63,267 nt of DNA from Planctomycetes bacterium GWF2_41_51 (GCA_001825665.1 MHXZ01000076.1:1-63267); one strand, 5' to 3'. Shown: positions 1-9,093, counted from the stretch's first letter. Notes: generated from the sequence alone by a model not told the origin. Numbers and translations are program-made.

Positions 1-2
1 CA

Positions 3-71
3 ATTAATATGAGCATCGAAGATGCTATGAGATTTATTTTCACTGCCGCTGTCTCAACAAAGAAAACATAA
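3..71 (+). CDS. C-terminal end of an upstream gene, possibly DUF502 family (partial)
   Basis: An open frame enters from the left edge and stops at 69-71. Its last 22 residues include SIEDAMRFIFTAA. This resembles the tail of DUF502 membrane proteins, which commonly end in a conserved S-x-E-x-A-x-K/R segment followed by a hydrophobic stretch. Only the tail is visible, so the family is a guess from memory. The stop lies 11 bases before the Ku start, so the gene may be cotranscribed with the repair genes. Confidence 0.4.
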   Translation: MNMSIEDAMRFIFTAAVSTKKT

Positions 72-82
72 GGAGGTTTAAA

Positions 83-850
83 ATGAGAGCTATCTGGAAA
101 GGACGAATAAAATTTGAACAGGCTGATATACCTGTAAAGCTTTATACGGCCATAAACGATATTCGGTCTCATTCCCATCTTTTGCATGATCAGGATAACC
201 AGCGGCTTGAGCAGAAACTTGTTTGCGTCGTTCAGGATGCAGTAATAGACAGAAATGAAACCGTCAAAGGTTATGAAATAAGTAAAGGAGAATATGTTCT
301 GGTTGAGCCTGAAGAACTGGACAGATTCGAACCTGAAAAATCTACTGAAATAGAAATAAACGAGTTTGTCGATGCAGGCAAAATAGATGCACGTTATATC
401 GAAAAAACATATTATCTAGGCCCTGATAAAACAGATCAAATGTACGTCAATCTTCTCGAAAGTCTTAAAAAAACAAAATTAGCAGGTATTTGCCGGTGGA
501 CGATGCGAAAAAAAACATATTTTGGCGTTCTTGAAGCCGCCGATGGACTGCTCGAATTGATTATACACAGGCACACAGATGAAGTTTTGCCGGAAAATTC
601 ATTCGAACTGGATAAAGTTTCTATTTCAGCTAAAGAAAAAGAAATAGCAAAAAAAATTATTATGGAACTTCAGGGAGAATTCGAGCCGAAGGAATATCAC
701 GACGAATACCAGTCAAAATTAAAAGAATTGATAAGTAAAAAAGCGAAAGGCGAAAAAATTAAAATGCCGGCATTGAAAAAACATAAAGAAACTTCGGATA
801 AGGAATTGTTAAAAGCACTGGAAAAGAGTTTTAAATCTTTAAGTAAATAA
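83..850 (+). CDS. ku: Ku protein, first copy (NHEJ)
   Basis: This is a bacterial Ku of 255 residues, the DNA-end-binding protein of non-homologous end joining. It forms a ring on double-strand break ends and recruits LigD. The N-terminal signature MRAIWKGRIKFEQADIPVKL is typical of the Ku core, followed by the GYEISKGEYVLVEPEEL and EIEINEFVDAGKID segments that Ku proteins share. The tail (about residue 220 on) is lysine-rich, as is usual for the bacterial Ku C-terminus. A strong AGGAGG at 71-76 lies 6 bases before the ATG. It is the first of four NHEJ genes packed with gaps of 1-3 bases, so one operon is likely. A second, diverged Ku follows at 1817. Confidence 0.95.
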   Translation: MRAIWKGRIKFEQADIPVKLYTAINDIRSHSHLLHDQDNQRLEQKLVCVVQDAVIDRNETVKGYEISKGEYVLVEPEELDRFEPEKSTEIEINEFVDAGKIDARYIEKTYYLGPDKTDQMYVNLLESLKKTKLAGICRWTMRKKTYFGVLEAADGLLELIIHRHTDEVLPENSFELDKVSISAKEKEIAKKIIMELQGEFEPKEYHDEYQSKLKELISKKAKGEKIKMPALKKHKETSDKELLKALEKSFKSLSK

Positions 851-852
851 AT

Positions 853-1815
853 ATGACTTTAAACCATGCTATGCCTTCTAAAATCCAACCCATGCTCGCA
901 AAAACAGGAACTTTACCTAAAGATTGGGAAAATTGGGGGTATGAGTTCAAATGGGACGGCATAAGAGCGATTATGTATTGGAATGGTAAAGATATCAGAA
1001 TCGAAAGCAGGAACCTGCTCAACATTACGTTTCGTTATCCAGAGCTGGCTGATATGGGAAAATGGCTCGGTTCAAACGCTATTGTCGATGGAGAAATTAT
1101 AGCAATCGATAAAACCGGTAAACCAAGTTTTTCAAAACTTCAGCAGCGAATGCTCATCAGTGAGAACAAAATTACCAAATCCCTGCTGAATACAAAAATT
1201 TATTATTATCTTTTCGATATTTTATATTTCAATGGCACCAATGCTATGGCTCAAATTTATGAAAAAAGAAGAAATATTCTCGAAGAGTTGAAAATTGACC
1301 ATCCTTTTTGCAGGATACCCCCCTGCTATAAAGGAAAAGGCAATATTATTTTATCTGTTGCAAAAAAACATGGTCTTGAAGGTATAGTATGCAAAAAATT
1401 AAACAGCACTTATATTACCGGAAAAAGAAGCGATGAATGGGTGAAGGTCAAAATCGTAAAATCAGCCGAATTCATTATATGTGGTTTTAAATATGGCAGG
1501 AACAGCAAAGACAGAATTGGTTCGATTCAGTTAGGAATATATAATAATCAAAAAAAACTGGTATTTGTCGGCGGAGTCGGAACAGGTTTTAACGTCATTG
1601 AAAATAAAATGCTTTTGAAAAAACTCGAAATTGAAAAAACTGAAAAAAATCCTTTTGATGAAAAAATTGATAAAGATGTAAATTTTGTAAATCCGAAATA
1701 TGTTGCTGAAATTGAATATAGACGATGGCCTCAAAAAGATATTCTTCAGCAGGCATCTTACAAAGGGTTGCGATTTGATAAGTCGCCTGATGAAATTACA
1801 TTAAAGGAAAATTAA
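853..1815 (+). CDS. ligD: ATP-dependent DNA ligase (stand-alone LigD ligase module)
   Basis: This 320-residue ATP-dependent ligase corresponds to the ligase module of LigD and seals breaks in NHEJ. The nucleotidyltransferase motif I is FKWDGIR, with the adenylated lysine at residue 33. Motif Ia-like IESRN, motif III DGEIIA and motif IV/V EGIVCKKL...WVKVKI follow. The C-terminal third is the OB-fold domain (RIGSIQLGIYN...FVGGVGTGF). In many bacteria this module is fused to polymerase and phosphoesterase modules. Here it is a separate gene two bases after Ku1 and one base before Ku2, and the other two modules are in the gene at 2609. The sequence shows the motifs; partnership with that gene is inference from position. 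Confidence 0.93.
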   Translation: MTLNHAMPSKIQPMLAKTGTLPKDWENWGYEFKWDGIRAIMYWNGKDIRIESRNLLNITFRYPELADMGKWLGSNAIVDGEIIAIDKTGKPSFSKLQQRMLISENKITKSLLNTKIYYYLFDILYFNGTNAMAQIYEKRRNILEELKIDHPFCRIPPCYKGKGNIILSVAKKHGLEGIVCKKLNSTYITGKRSDEWVKVKIVKSAEFIICGFKYGRNSKDRIGSIQLGIYNNQKKLVFVGGVGTGFNVIENKMLLKKLEIEKTEKNPFDEKIDKDVNFVNPKYVAEIEYRRWPQKDILQQASYKGLRFDKSPDEITLKEN

Positions 1816-1816
1816 A

Positions 1817-2605
1817 ATGCCTTCTAAAATCTGGACCGGAACATTAAGTTTCGTTATGGTTTCGATACCGGTGGATATTGTATCGGCAACCCGCCCCGGC
1901 AAAGTGTCTTACCATTTAATGCACAAAGAAGATAATTCGCCGATTCAAACGCGAATGTTTTGCCCTCAGGATAAAAAATTTGTACATCCGGAACATATTG
2001 TCAATGGCTATGAAGTTGACCAAAACAAATATGTTATTGTAAAAGAAGAAGAATACAAAGCTCTTGAGCCGGAAAAAAGCCAAACAATTGAAATAAATAG
2101 TTTTATCGATTTAAAAAATATCAATCCAATATTTTTCGACAAAAATTACTATATACTTCCGCGCAAAGGCGGAGCTAAGGCTTACCAGCTTTTAGTGCAG
2201 GTTCTGAAGGACACGCAAAAAGCGGGAATTTCAAAATTTGTATTAAGAAGCAGAGAATATCTTGTTGTCGTCAGACCTCATACAAATATTTTAGGTTTAA
2301 TGGTTTTGCATTTTCCGGAAGAAATCAGGGACCCGCGCGAGATACTGCCGCAGAATATAAAAGCTCAGCCTCAAAAAATTAAATTGATTAGCGAAACAAT
2401 AAAAAAATTGAAAACAGAATATGAGCCAGACAAATACGAGGACAAATATTATCATAAAATTTTGAGCTATCTCGAAAAGAAAGCCAAAGAACAAGGAACA
2501 ATTACAATTGAAGAACCTCTTGAAGAAGAGATGCCTGAAACTGCTGATACCGGCGAGTTGGTATCTGCGCTCGAAGAAAGTCTTGCGAAAGCGAAATCCA
2601 AATAA
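1817..2605 (+). CDS. ku: Ku protein, second copy (NHEJ)
   Basis: This second Ku homologue has 262 residues and starts MPSKIWTGTLSFVMVSIPVD, the more canonical bacterial Ku N-terminus. It shares the layout of the first Ku (HKEDN, GYEVDQNKYVIV, EIEINSFIDLKNI) but is clearly diverged from it, so this is not a recent tandem duplication. The C-terminus is acidic (EEPLEEEMPETADTGEL) and then basic, unlike the lysine-rich tail of Ku1. Two diverged Ku genes in one operon may form a heterodimer or serve as alternative homodimers. Both arrangements are known from other bacteria, and which applies here cannot be read from sequence. An AAGGAAAATTAAA stretch before the ATG gives a moderate ribosome site. 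Confidence 0.95.
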   Translation: MPSKIWTGTLSFVMVSIPVDIVSATRPGKVSYHLMHKEDNSPIQTRMFCPQDKKFVHPEHIVNGYEVDQNKYVIVKEEEYKALEPEKSQTIEINSFIDLKNINPIFFDKNYYILPRKGGAKAYQLLVQVLKDTQKAGISKFVLRSREYLVVVRPHTNILGLMVLHFPEEIRDPREILPQNIKAQPQKIKLISETIKKLKTEYEPDKYEDKYYHKILSYLEKKAKEQGTITIEEPLEEEMPETADTGELVSALEESLAKAKSK

Positions 2606-2608
2606 TGT

Positions 2609-4156
2609 ATGCGGCAGGAAAGCAAAACCATAACGATAGAAGGAAAGAAACTTACACTCACTAATTTAAGCAAAGTTTTATATCCCAAAACAGGTTTCAC
2701 AAAAGCCAATGTAATAGATTATTATCGGAGAATCGCACCATATATTCTCCCGCATCTTCGTAATCGTCCTGTAACTTTGAAGCGTTATCCGCACGGCGTC
2801 GACTCTTCATTTTTTTATCAAAAGAATTGTCCTCTGCATCCTGATTGGCTTAAAACATCCAAACCCAACGAATCTTTTAAGGAAAATTTCTGCCTTGTTG
2901 ATGATTTGCCTTCGTTGATTTGGATAGAAAATCTTGCCTCAATAGAAATTCACACACTTCTGGCGACAACGAAAAATTTGGAACAGCCTGAAATGCTTGT
3001 TTTCGACCTCGACCCGGGCGAACCGGCGTCACTTCTCGATTGCCTGAAAGTCTCACTCATAATGCGCGATATGCTTGAAGGTCTCGGCCTTAAATCTTTT
3101 CCGAAAACATCCGGCGGCAAGGGTCTGCATTTTTATTTGCCCCTAAACACGGTTGTTACTTATGAACAAACGAGTAATTTTGCAAAAACTGTTGCTCAAA
3201 TTATGGAAAAACATTTTCCAAATCTTGTCGTCAGCAAAATGAATAAGGAATTGCGTAAAGGCAGGGTCTTCGTTGATTGGAGTCAGAACAGCAGGCATAA
3301 AACAACCGCATGCATATATACCTTGCGGGCAAGGCCTCAGCCTACAGTTTCAATGCCGGTTACCTGGAAGGAAATCGAAATCACTTTAAAAAAGACAAAT
3401 GCAGAAAGTCTTATTTATACCCCAGAGCAGGCAATTGAAAAACTGGAAAGAGAAGGCGATTTATTTAAAGATGTTTTGATGCTTCGGCAGTCACTCCCCA
3501 CAACCGGTGTTCAGTTAAAATCTAAGCCTGAAAAAGTTTCCGAAAAAACGCAGCAGCAAAATCTTGAAGTCTATCGCCGGAAAAGAAATTTTAAAAAAAC
3601 ATCAGAACCTGTCGGCAGAAGGAAAGCAAAGACTGACTATATTTTCGTTATCCAAAAACATGCCGCAACACGTCTGCATTATGATTTGCGGCTTCAATCA
3701 CAGGGTGTATTGAAATCATGGGCAATTCCCAGAGGCCTTTCGTCGAATCCTGCCGACCGCAGATTAGCGGTTCGCACAGAAGACCACCCTTTTGATTACA
3801 AGGATTTTGAAGGCATAATTCCCGAAGTAGAATATGGCGCAGGCGAGGTAATTATCTGGGACAAAGGATATTATATAAATATAACGCGTGATTCCAGAGG
3901 ACGCAGCATTTCGATGAAAGATGCTATCCAGCACGGTAAAATCGAAGTGTATTTCGAGGGAAGTAAAATTAAAGGAGGATACGCGTTTGTACGAATAAAG
4001 TCCGCGAAAGATGAAAAAGAAAACTGGCTGGTGATAAAATTAAAAGATAAATTCGTGGATTCACTGCCGGAGGATTTGCAGGAAATTGGTCAATCAGTCG
4101 TTACCGGAAAAAGTATAGAAGATTTAAAAAAGAAAACCCGCAGGAAAAGTAAATGA
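2609..4156 (+). CDS. ligD: LigD polymerase plus 3'-phosphoesterase fusion
   Basis: This 515-residue two-module protein trims and fills DNA ends before ligation. Residues about 1-300 are the archaeo-eukaryotic primase-type polymerase: VFDLDPG holds the metal-binding aspartates 133 and 135, SGGKGLHFY follows, and VDWSQN supplies the third acidic residue. Residues about 340-490 are the 3'-phosphoesterase, with KHAATRLHYDLRL and EDHPFDYKDFEG containing the expected histidines and aspartate. The order POL-PE matches the front of mycobacterial LigD, but the ligase module is absent and sits in the gene at 853. The start is 3 bases after the Ku2 stop. It ends 4 bases from the convergent protease gene, with no clear terminator between. 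Confidence 0.93.
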   Translation: MRQESKTITIEGKKLTLTNLSKVLYPKTGFTKANVIDYYRRIAPYILPHLRNRPVTLKRYPHGVDSSFFYQKNCPLHPDWLKTSKPNESFKENFCLVDDLPSLIWIENLASIEIHTLLATTKNLEQPEMLVFDLDPGEPASLLDCLKVSLIMRDMLEGLGLKSFPKTSGGKGLHFYLPLNTVVTYEQTSNFAKTVAQIMEKHFPNLVVSKMNKELRKGRVFVDWSQNSRHKTTACIYTLRARPQPTVSMPVTWKEIEITLKKTNAESLIYTPEQAIEKLEREGDLFKDVLMLRQSLPTTGVQLKSKPEKVSEKTQQQNLEVYRRKRNFKKTSEPVGRRKAKTDYIFVIQKHAATRLHYDLRLQSQGVLKSWAIPRGLSSNPADRRLAVRTEDHPFDYKDFEGIIPEVEYGAGEVIIWDKGYYINITRDSRGRSISMKDAIQHGKIEVYFEGSKIKGGYAFVRIKSAKDEKENWLVIKLKDKFVDSLPEDLQEIGQSVVTGKSIEDLKKKTRRKSK

Positions 4157-4160
4157 ATTA

Positions 4161-5606
4161 TTATTGTATCTGCCAGGATACTGCGTATGTTGCTGTGCCT
4201 TTTGATTGTACATTGGGGCTGTTTGAAACCACAAGCTCATAAACGCTGTTTGGTTCAACTGGAACATAAATATGTTCCACATTATCAACAGGGCTGTCGC
4301 TTACATCTGTAACTATCATTTGCCCGTTGGAATCGATTCGGCGAAGCACAAGCTGCAAATCTTTCCACAAATTTAAATCAAGGTTAAACGGATAGCGGTG
4401 TTCATAAACCCTATTCCACACAAGCGTTGCCGTAAGCGTTTTTTGATTATCGGCTGTTTGAAAACTATAAATTTTCTCAACTGTATTATCCGGCTCAACC
4501 ATATTGAGGTCCCAGCCGGTTGTGTTGACATCGCCGTCCCGCTGCAAACCTGCTATAAGCAGATTGTATGCTGATACAGCGTCAATCATTCCCGCACCCT
4601 GTTTGAAATCCAGCGGATATTCATAATCATCTTCGCTATTTGCAAAACCTTTTTGCCAGTCGGAAAGTTTTTTCGCACTCGTCATCAGAATGGATTTCAT
4701 TACACAATTACCGGAAAAACCCGATACAGCGATTTGCAGGTTCGGGTCTGATTTGGCTTTTTGAATCAGCATCGAAGCAACGCCTGTAACAATAGGAGCG
4801 GCGAAACTCGAATAATCACCGCTTGCTTTATAAGTGTTATCCGAAGATGCCACTAGACAATTCCCCGGTGCTATAATGTCAGGCTTGCATCGGCCGTCAA
4901 GCGTTGGACCAGCCGTGGAATGATTTGAATCAGGTGCGCCAAAATCATAAAGCGTATCATTCGAATCGGCAACACCAACGGCAAGAACGTTAGCGCCCGC
5001 CGCCGGATACAGCGGCAAATCGTACGCCTCTGTTCCATTTCCGATTGCTGCGACCACGAGAAAACCGTAATCTTCAACCATACCGTCAATGCCCCTGCTC
5101 CACCACGATTCGGACGACCAGCCCAGACTCATCGTAAGCACATCATCTTTCGGCCATTGGCCGGTAAAGATATAATCAGTAACAAAATACCAAAATTCAT
5201 AAACATTCAGATGGGCGTTAGGAACTACAGAGGTATATGAAAATTCACCAACCTCGGGATGAAATGCGTTAGCATCGACTCCGGTAAGAATCGAAGCGAT
5301 TTCTGTGGTATGTTTTGAAATGCCGGCGATACCGAGAAGGTCGTCATGAAAACTGGCATTACTTTTTTGAAAACATCTGAGCGAAATATCCGGCCTGTAG
5401 TCATTTTGCGGAACAGAATCTATATAAGTATCGCTTCTGCATACAAGCGCAACATTTACACCCTTGCCCGTCAGATTCGGATCAATCGCGGCAAGTTTAT
5501 AAATACCTGCTGCATCGAAAGCACCCGGCTGTAAATCAAGCGCCGCCGCTGACGAAACGCAAATCAACAAAATCGCTGTTATTACATTACTAAATTGTTT
5601 TGCCAA
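4161..5606 (-). CDS. Secreted subtilisin-like (S8) serine peptidase, divergent active site
   Basis: A 481-residue subtilase-like protein with a signal peptide (about residues 1-22, ending AAALD). The S8 fold is visible in LTGKGVNVALV, in the oxyanion Asn segment VVAAIGNG (Asn190), in GRCKPDIIAPG and in the nucleophile motif DYSSFAAPIVTG (Ser267). The histidine motif is KHTTEIAS (His99) where HGTHVAG is normal. The usual catalytic Asp after VAV(I/L) aligns with Cys56 (ALVCRSD), with Asp59 the nearest acid. A beta-rich C-terminal domain of about 120 residues follows, like the P-domain/Big-type tails of secreted subtilases. Activity is therefore uncertain. It is transcribed alone, convergent with the NHEJ operon. 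Confidence 0.8.
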   Translation of the reverse strand: MAKQFSNVITAILLICVSSAAALDLQPGAFDAAGIYKLAAIDPNLTGKGVNVALVCRSDTYIDSVPQNDYRPDISLRCFQKSNASFHDDLLGIAGISKHTTEIASILTGVDANAFHPEVGEFSYTSVVPNAHLNVYEFWYFVTDYIFTGQWPKDDVLTMSLGWSSESWWSRGIDGMVEDYGFLVVAAIGNGTEAYDLPLYPAAGANVLAVGVADSNDTLYDFGAPDSNHSTAGPTLDGRCKPDIIAPGNCLVASSDNTYKASGDYSSFAAPIVTGVASMLIQKAKSDPNLQIAVSGFSGNCVMKSILMTSAKKLSDWQKGFANSEDDYEYPLDFKQGAGMIDAVSAYNLLIAGLQRDGDVNTTGWDLNMVEPDNTVEKIYSFQTADNQKTLTATLVWNRVYEHRYPFNLDLNLWKDLQLVLRRIDSNGQMIVTDVSDSPVDNVEHIYVPVEPNSVYELVVSNSPNVQSKGTATYAVSWQIQ

Positions 5607-5765
5607 AGATGACCTCTAAAAACCGGAAAAAACATAAAACATATTATAACACATCTTACCCAACTTTACCATACCATCTATTTTATTTTGTAAATCCCTG
5701 TAGATACAGGATTAACACTTAAAAAGGGAAAACTCTATCCAATAATTTCAACTGGATTTAGCCTC

Positions 5766-5794
5766 TTGCCAAAGGCGGTTATACCTGATATACT
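5766..5794 (+). promoter_or_regulatory. Promoter of the pyrRBC operon
   Basis: TTGCCA (5766-5771) and TATACT (5789-5794) are separated by exactly 17 bases, close to the sigma-70 consensus. Transcription would begin near 5801, leaving a leader of about 37 bases before pyrR. That is too short for the classic PyrR attenuator found in Bacillus. A small hairpin (ATCCA/TGGAT) lies just upstream of the -35 box. Confidence 0.65.
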
Positions 5795-5837
5795 CTCCTG
5801 AGTTTCGGACTTTTGGAGTATAGGATTAAGTATAAAA

Positions 5838-6365
5838 ATGGAAGTTCTTTTAAGCTCCGATAAAATCGCTGATTGCATTACTGCCCTTGCGGATGAGATT
5901 GTATCACAAACTTCAAGGACCGATAAAATTGCTATTATTGGAATACGCAGTCGTGGAGAGGTGTTGGCAAAACGCCTGGCAGACATATTATCCAAAAAAC
6001 TTGGGGAAAAACTGCCGTGCGGCACACTCGATATAACTCTTTATAGAGATGACATAAATAATCCTCAAGGCAGGACTCAGCATATAGTCAGAAGCACCGA
6101 AATCGGCTTCAATATCGATGATACGATAATAATTCTTGTGGATGATGTTCTATATACCGGCAGAAGTACCCGCGCGGCAATGGACGCCCTGATGGATCTT
6201 GGCAGACCAAAAACCGTCAAGTTGGCGGTACTGGTCGAGAGGACTGGAAGAGAGCTTCCCATTGCATCTGATTTCACAGGGTATAAAATCGACCTGCCCG
6301 CAGATAAAACAATACAGGTTAACTTCATTGAATCCGACGGCAAAGACAGAGTAATTTTAATATGA
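5838..6365 (+). CDS. pyrR: PyrR bifunctional regulator / uracil phosphoribosyltransferase
   Basis: PyrR-type phosphoribosyltransferase of 175 residues. In other bacteria PyrR binds pyr mRNA in response to UMP/UTP and has uracil phosphoribosyltransferase activity. The PRPP-binding loop is IILVDDVLYTGRSTRAA, and GTLDITLYRDDI is the second conserved block of the family. The gene opens a pyrimidine operon: its stop overlaps the pyrB start by 4 bases (6362-6365). A PyrR binding loop in the short leader is not obvious, so the protein may act mainly as an enzyme or bind within the operon mRNA. The start is the first ATG after the promoter, with an AGGA 12 bases upstream. Confidence 0.93.
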   Translation: MEVLLSSDKIADCITALADEIVSQTSRTDKIAIIGIRSRGEVLAKRLADILSKKLGEKLPCGTLDITLYRDDINNPQGRTQHIVRSTEIGFNIDDTIIILVDDVLYTGRSTRAAMDALMDLGRPKTVKLAVLVERTGRELPIASDFTGYKIDLPADKTIQVNFIESDGKDRVILI

Positions 6366-7309
6366 GTAAAAATGAATTCATTTGGAATCGCAAACACCTC
6401 ATCGGCCTCAGAGAGCTGAGCAGAGAGGAAATTGAATTTATTCTCGATACAGCAAAGGGTTTTGAAAATATCAGTACCCGAAGCATAAAAAAAGCCCCCA
6501 CACTGCGAGGCAAAGTTGTTGTAAATCTTTTCTTCGAAGACAGCACAAGAACACGAAACAGCTTTACCCTTGCGGCAAACAGGTTGAGCGCTGATGTAAT
6601 AGAATTTACAGAAAAGGTAAGCTCGACACGTAAAGGTGAAACACTGCTTGACACCGCGAAAAATCTCGAAGCAATGGGAATCGATATCGTCGTAATAAGA
6701 CACAGTGCAGGAGGAGCACCTAAATTCCTGAGCAGAAACATCAACGCGTGCGTTGTAAACGCAGGCGATGGATACTGCGAACATCCGACACAGGCATTGC
6801 TTGATACATATACGATTCGAAAAATTAAAGGCTCACTCGAAGGGCTTAAAATCGCAATCGTCGGTGATATCGCACATTCGCGGGTTGCCCGGAGCGATAT
6901 ATACGCGATGACGAAACTTGGAGCAAAGGTAATACTTGTCGGCCCACCGACGCTTATGCCGTCACAGGTCAGTCAATTGCCGGTACAGGTCAGTTATTCG
7001 CTCGATGCCGTTATCGGCGAAGTCGACGTGATAAATATGCTCCGAATTCAATTTGAACGAATGGGAGCAAACCCTTTCCCGTCAATTAAAGAGTATTCAC
7101 ATTATTTCGGCCTGACTGTAGAGAGAATGGCAAAAGCTAAAAAAGATATTCTCGTTATGCACCCTGGGCCGATTAACAGAGGCGTTGAAATTGAAAGCGA
7201 AGTCGCCGATGGCCCAAACAGCGTAATACTTGAGCAGGTAACTAACGGCCTGGCGGTAAGAATGGCAGTACTGTTTCTTGTCAATCAGGCAGCAATGGCA
7301 AAAGAATAA
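6362..7309 (+). CDS. pyrB: Aspartate carbamoyltransferase catalytic subunit
   Basis: Catalytic chain of aspartate transcarbamoylase, 315 residues, which condenses carbamoyl phosphate with aspartate in the second step of pyrimidine synthesis. The carbamoyl phosphate loop FFEDSTRTRNSF, HPTQALLD, and the C-terminal MHPGPINRGVEI motif are all present. It sits between pyrR and pyrC with overlapping or abutting ends. No pyrI regulatory subunit is nearby, which fits the PyrR/PyrB/PyrC arrangement of many non-enteric bacteria. Length is normal for the family. Confidence 0.97.
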   Translation: MSKNEFIWNRKHLIGLRELSREEIEFILDTAKGFENISTRSIKKAPTLRGKVVVNLFFEDSTRTRNSFTLAANRLSADVIEFTEKVSSTRKGETLLDTAKNLEAMGIDIVVIRHSAGGAPKFLSRNINACVVNAGDGYCEHPTQALLDTYTIRKIKGSLEGLKIAIVGDIAHSRVARSDIYAMTKLGAKVILVGPPTLMPSQVSQLPVQVSYSLDAVIGEVDVINMLRIQFERMGANPFPSIKEYSHYFGLTVERMAKAKKDILVMHPGPINRGVEIESEVADGPNSVILEQVTNGLAVRMAVLFLVNQAAMAKE

Positions 7310-7310
7310 T

Positions 7311-8600
7311 ATGGCAAAAAATTTACTTATAAAAAATGGACGCGTAATAGACCCAGTCAACAGCATCGACAAAAAATGCGATGTGCTGATTGTCGATGGC
7401 AAAATCGCAGAGGTCGGCAAAATAGAATCAAAGGCCGATATGGTTATTGATGCTGTGGGCAAACTTGTGTTGCCCGGCCTTATTGATATTCACGTGCATT
7501 TCCGTGAACCAGGCGACGAAGAAGAAGAAACAATCGCGTCCGGCTCTGCGGCTGCCGTTGCAGGCGGATTTACATCCGTTGTATGTATGCCGAACACAGA
7601 CCCCCCGATTGATGACGCGACAAGCGTTGAATATATCCACAGGATGGGCAGACAAACAAGGAAAACCCACGTCTATGTTATGGGTACTATCACGAAAGGT
7701 AGAACAGGCGAGCAGCTCAGTGAAATGGGATTTATGGCTCAGGCTGGAGCAGTAGGTTTTACAGATGATGGCAGCGGCGTACAGAATGTAGCGACAATGC
7801 AAAGAGCAATGAAATATGCCTCAATGTTTAAGAATATTGTTTTGAGCCAGCACTGCCAGGACAATTCTCTGGCCGGTTCGGGAGTGATGAACGCAGGCTT
7901 TAATTCGACAACACTGGGATTGCCGGGCATCGACCCTCTTGCGGAAGAAATGATGATTTGGCGGGATATTCAGCTTGTGCGAAAAACGAATATGCGTTAT
8001 CACGTCCAGCACGTTTCAACTGCAAAATCTATTGAACTGATTAGGCACGCTAAAAAGGATTGCCTGCCGGTAACCTGCGAAGTTGCGCCGCATCATTTGC
8101 TTTTGACAGATGATCACTGCCGCGATTACGATACCAATTATAAAGTAAACCCTCCGCTTAGAACCGCAAAAGATATCGAAGCGCTCAAACAGGCGATTCG
8201 CGAAGGCGTAGTCGATGCGCTGGCATCCGACCACGCTCCCCATTTGAAAAGTGAAAAGGAACTCGAATTTCTGGCCGCACCCTTTGGAATCGCAAGTCTC
8301 GAATGCGCACTTAGTCTTTACATCAAAGCATTGATTGAACCGAAAATTATCGATTGGCCCCAGCTTGCCTCGATTATGTCTGAAAAACCCGCGAAGATTA
8401 TCAGCGTCGATAAAGGCACTCTGGGAAAAGGCAAACAGGCGGATGTAACTATCATCGACCCTGATTTTGAGTACACAGTGGACGTTGAGAGGTTTCACTC
8501 AAAGAGCAAGAATTGTCCATACAATGGCTGGAAACTAAAAGGCAAAGTCGAATATACAATTGTCGGCGGCGAAATAAGATACTCGGCACAGGGAATTTAA
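7311..8600 (+). CDS. pyrC: Dihydroorotase
   Basis: Amidohydrolase-fold dihydroorotase (429 residues), third step of pyrimidine synthesis. The metal-binding motif is IDIHVHFREPG. The KVNPPLR substrate segment and ASDHAPH, containing the catalytic Asp, are present. The frame stays open upstream to 7278 inside pyrB, but the ATG at 7311 directly follows the pyrB stop (7307-7309) and begins MAKNLLIKNGRVIDP, the normal N-terminus. It is coupled to pyrB and to the NYN gene, whose GTG start lies one base beyond the stop. Confidence 0.96.
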   Translation: MAKNLLIKNGRVIDPVNSIDKKCDVLIVDGKIAEVGKIESKADMVIDAVGKLVLPGLIDIHVHFREPGDEEEETIASGSAAAVAGGFTSVVCMPNTDPPIDDATSVEYIHRMGRQTRKTHVYVMGTITKGRTGEQLSEMGFMAQAGAVGFTDDGSGVQNVATMQRAMKYASMFKNIVLSQHCQDNSLAGSGVMNAGFNSTTLGLPGIDPLAEEMMIWRDIQLVRKTNMRYHVQHVSTAKSIELIRHAKKDCLPVTCEVAPHHLLLTDDHCRDYDTNYKVNPPLRTAKDIEALKQAIREGVVDALASDHAPHLKSEKELEFLAAPFGIASLECALSLYIKALIEPKIIDWPQLASIMSEKPAKIISVDKGTLGKGKQADVTIIDPDFEYTVDVERFHSKSKNCPYNGWKLKGKVEYTIVGGEIRYSAQGI

Positions 8601-8601
8601 T

Positions 8602-9081
8602 GTGCTGATTGTTGACGGTTATAATTTGCTGCGTACGGTGCAGAATCTGACTGAACATTCCTCAGAAATAACAGATATCCAGATTTGTCAGGTCATAAAT
8701 GAGTATCTTTACAGGACAAAGAAAAAAGGCAGTCTGATTTTTGATGGTATTGGACCCAGAGACAAATCACCTTTCAATAATATGTTTTGCCTGGATATAA
8801 TTTTTTCCGGCACAACCCGTGAAGCAGATGATATTATTGAAAAAATGATTCTTGACAGCAGCGCACCAAAGAATCTGACCGTCGTCAGCAGCGACAGAAG
8901 AATTAAAAAAGCTGCTGAAAAAAGAAAGGCTGAAGCTATTGATTGTGTCGATTTCTGGATGGCTATGCTGAAACAGCTTGAAAAGAAAGCAAAAAAGCCC
9001 GCCGAGCCGAAAGAGAAATTCGCGGGTTTAACCGAATCAGAAACGGAATTTTGGCTCAGGGAATTTGGATTTATAAAATAA
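8602..9081 (+). CDS. YacP-like NYN domain ribonuclease
   Basis: A 159-residue protein opening with LIVDGYNLLRTV, the N-terminal hallmark of the NYN/YacP family (Rae1-like, PIN-type fold). SLIFDGIG, DIIEKMI and VVSSDRRIKKAA give the remaining acidic active-site strands. Family members are metal-dependent RNases; Bacillus Rae1 cleaves mRNA in the ribosomal A site. Function here is inferred from family. It starts with GTG at 8602, directly after pyrC, and ends 12 bases before araB, so it is probably carried on the pyr transcript. The tail after about residue 130 is lysine-rich. Confidence 0.85.
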   Translation: MLIVDGYNLLRTVQNLTEHSSEITDIQICQVINEYLYRTKKKGSLIFDGIGPRDKSPFNNMFCLDIIFSGTTREADDIIEKMILDSSAPKNLTVVSSDRRIKKAAEKRKAEAIDCVDFWMAMLKQLEKKAKKPAEPKEKFAGLTESETEFWLREFGFIK

Positions 9082-9093
9082 TTGGAGGTTAAT

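Noticed and set aside
5692-5837. PyrR-type attenuator in front of pyrR
   Set aside because: The best promoter leaves a leader of only about 37 bases, with no antiterminator/terminator pair and no clear PyrR binding loop.
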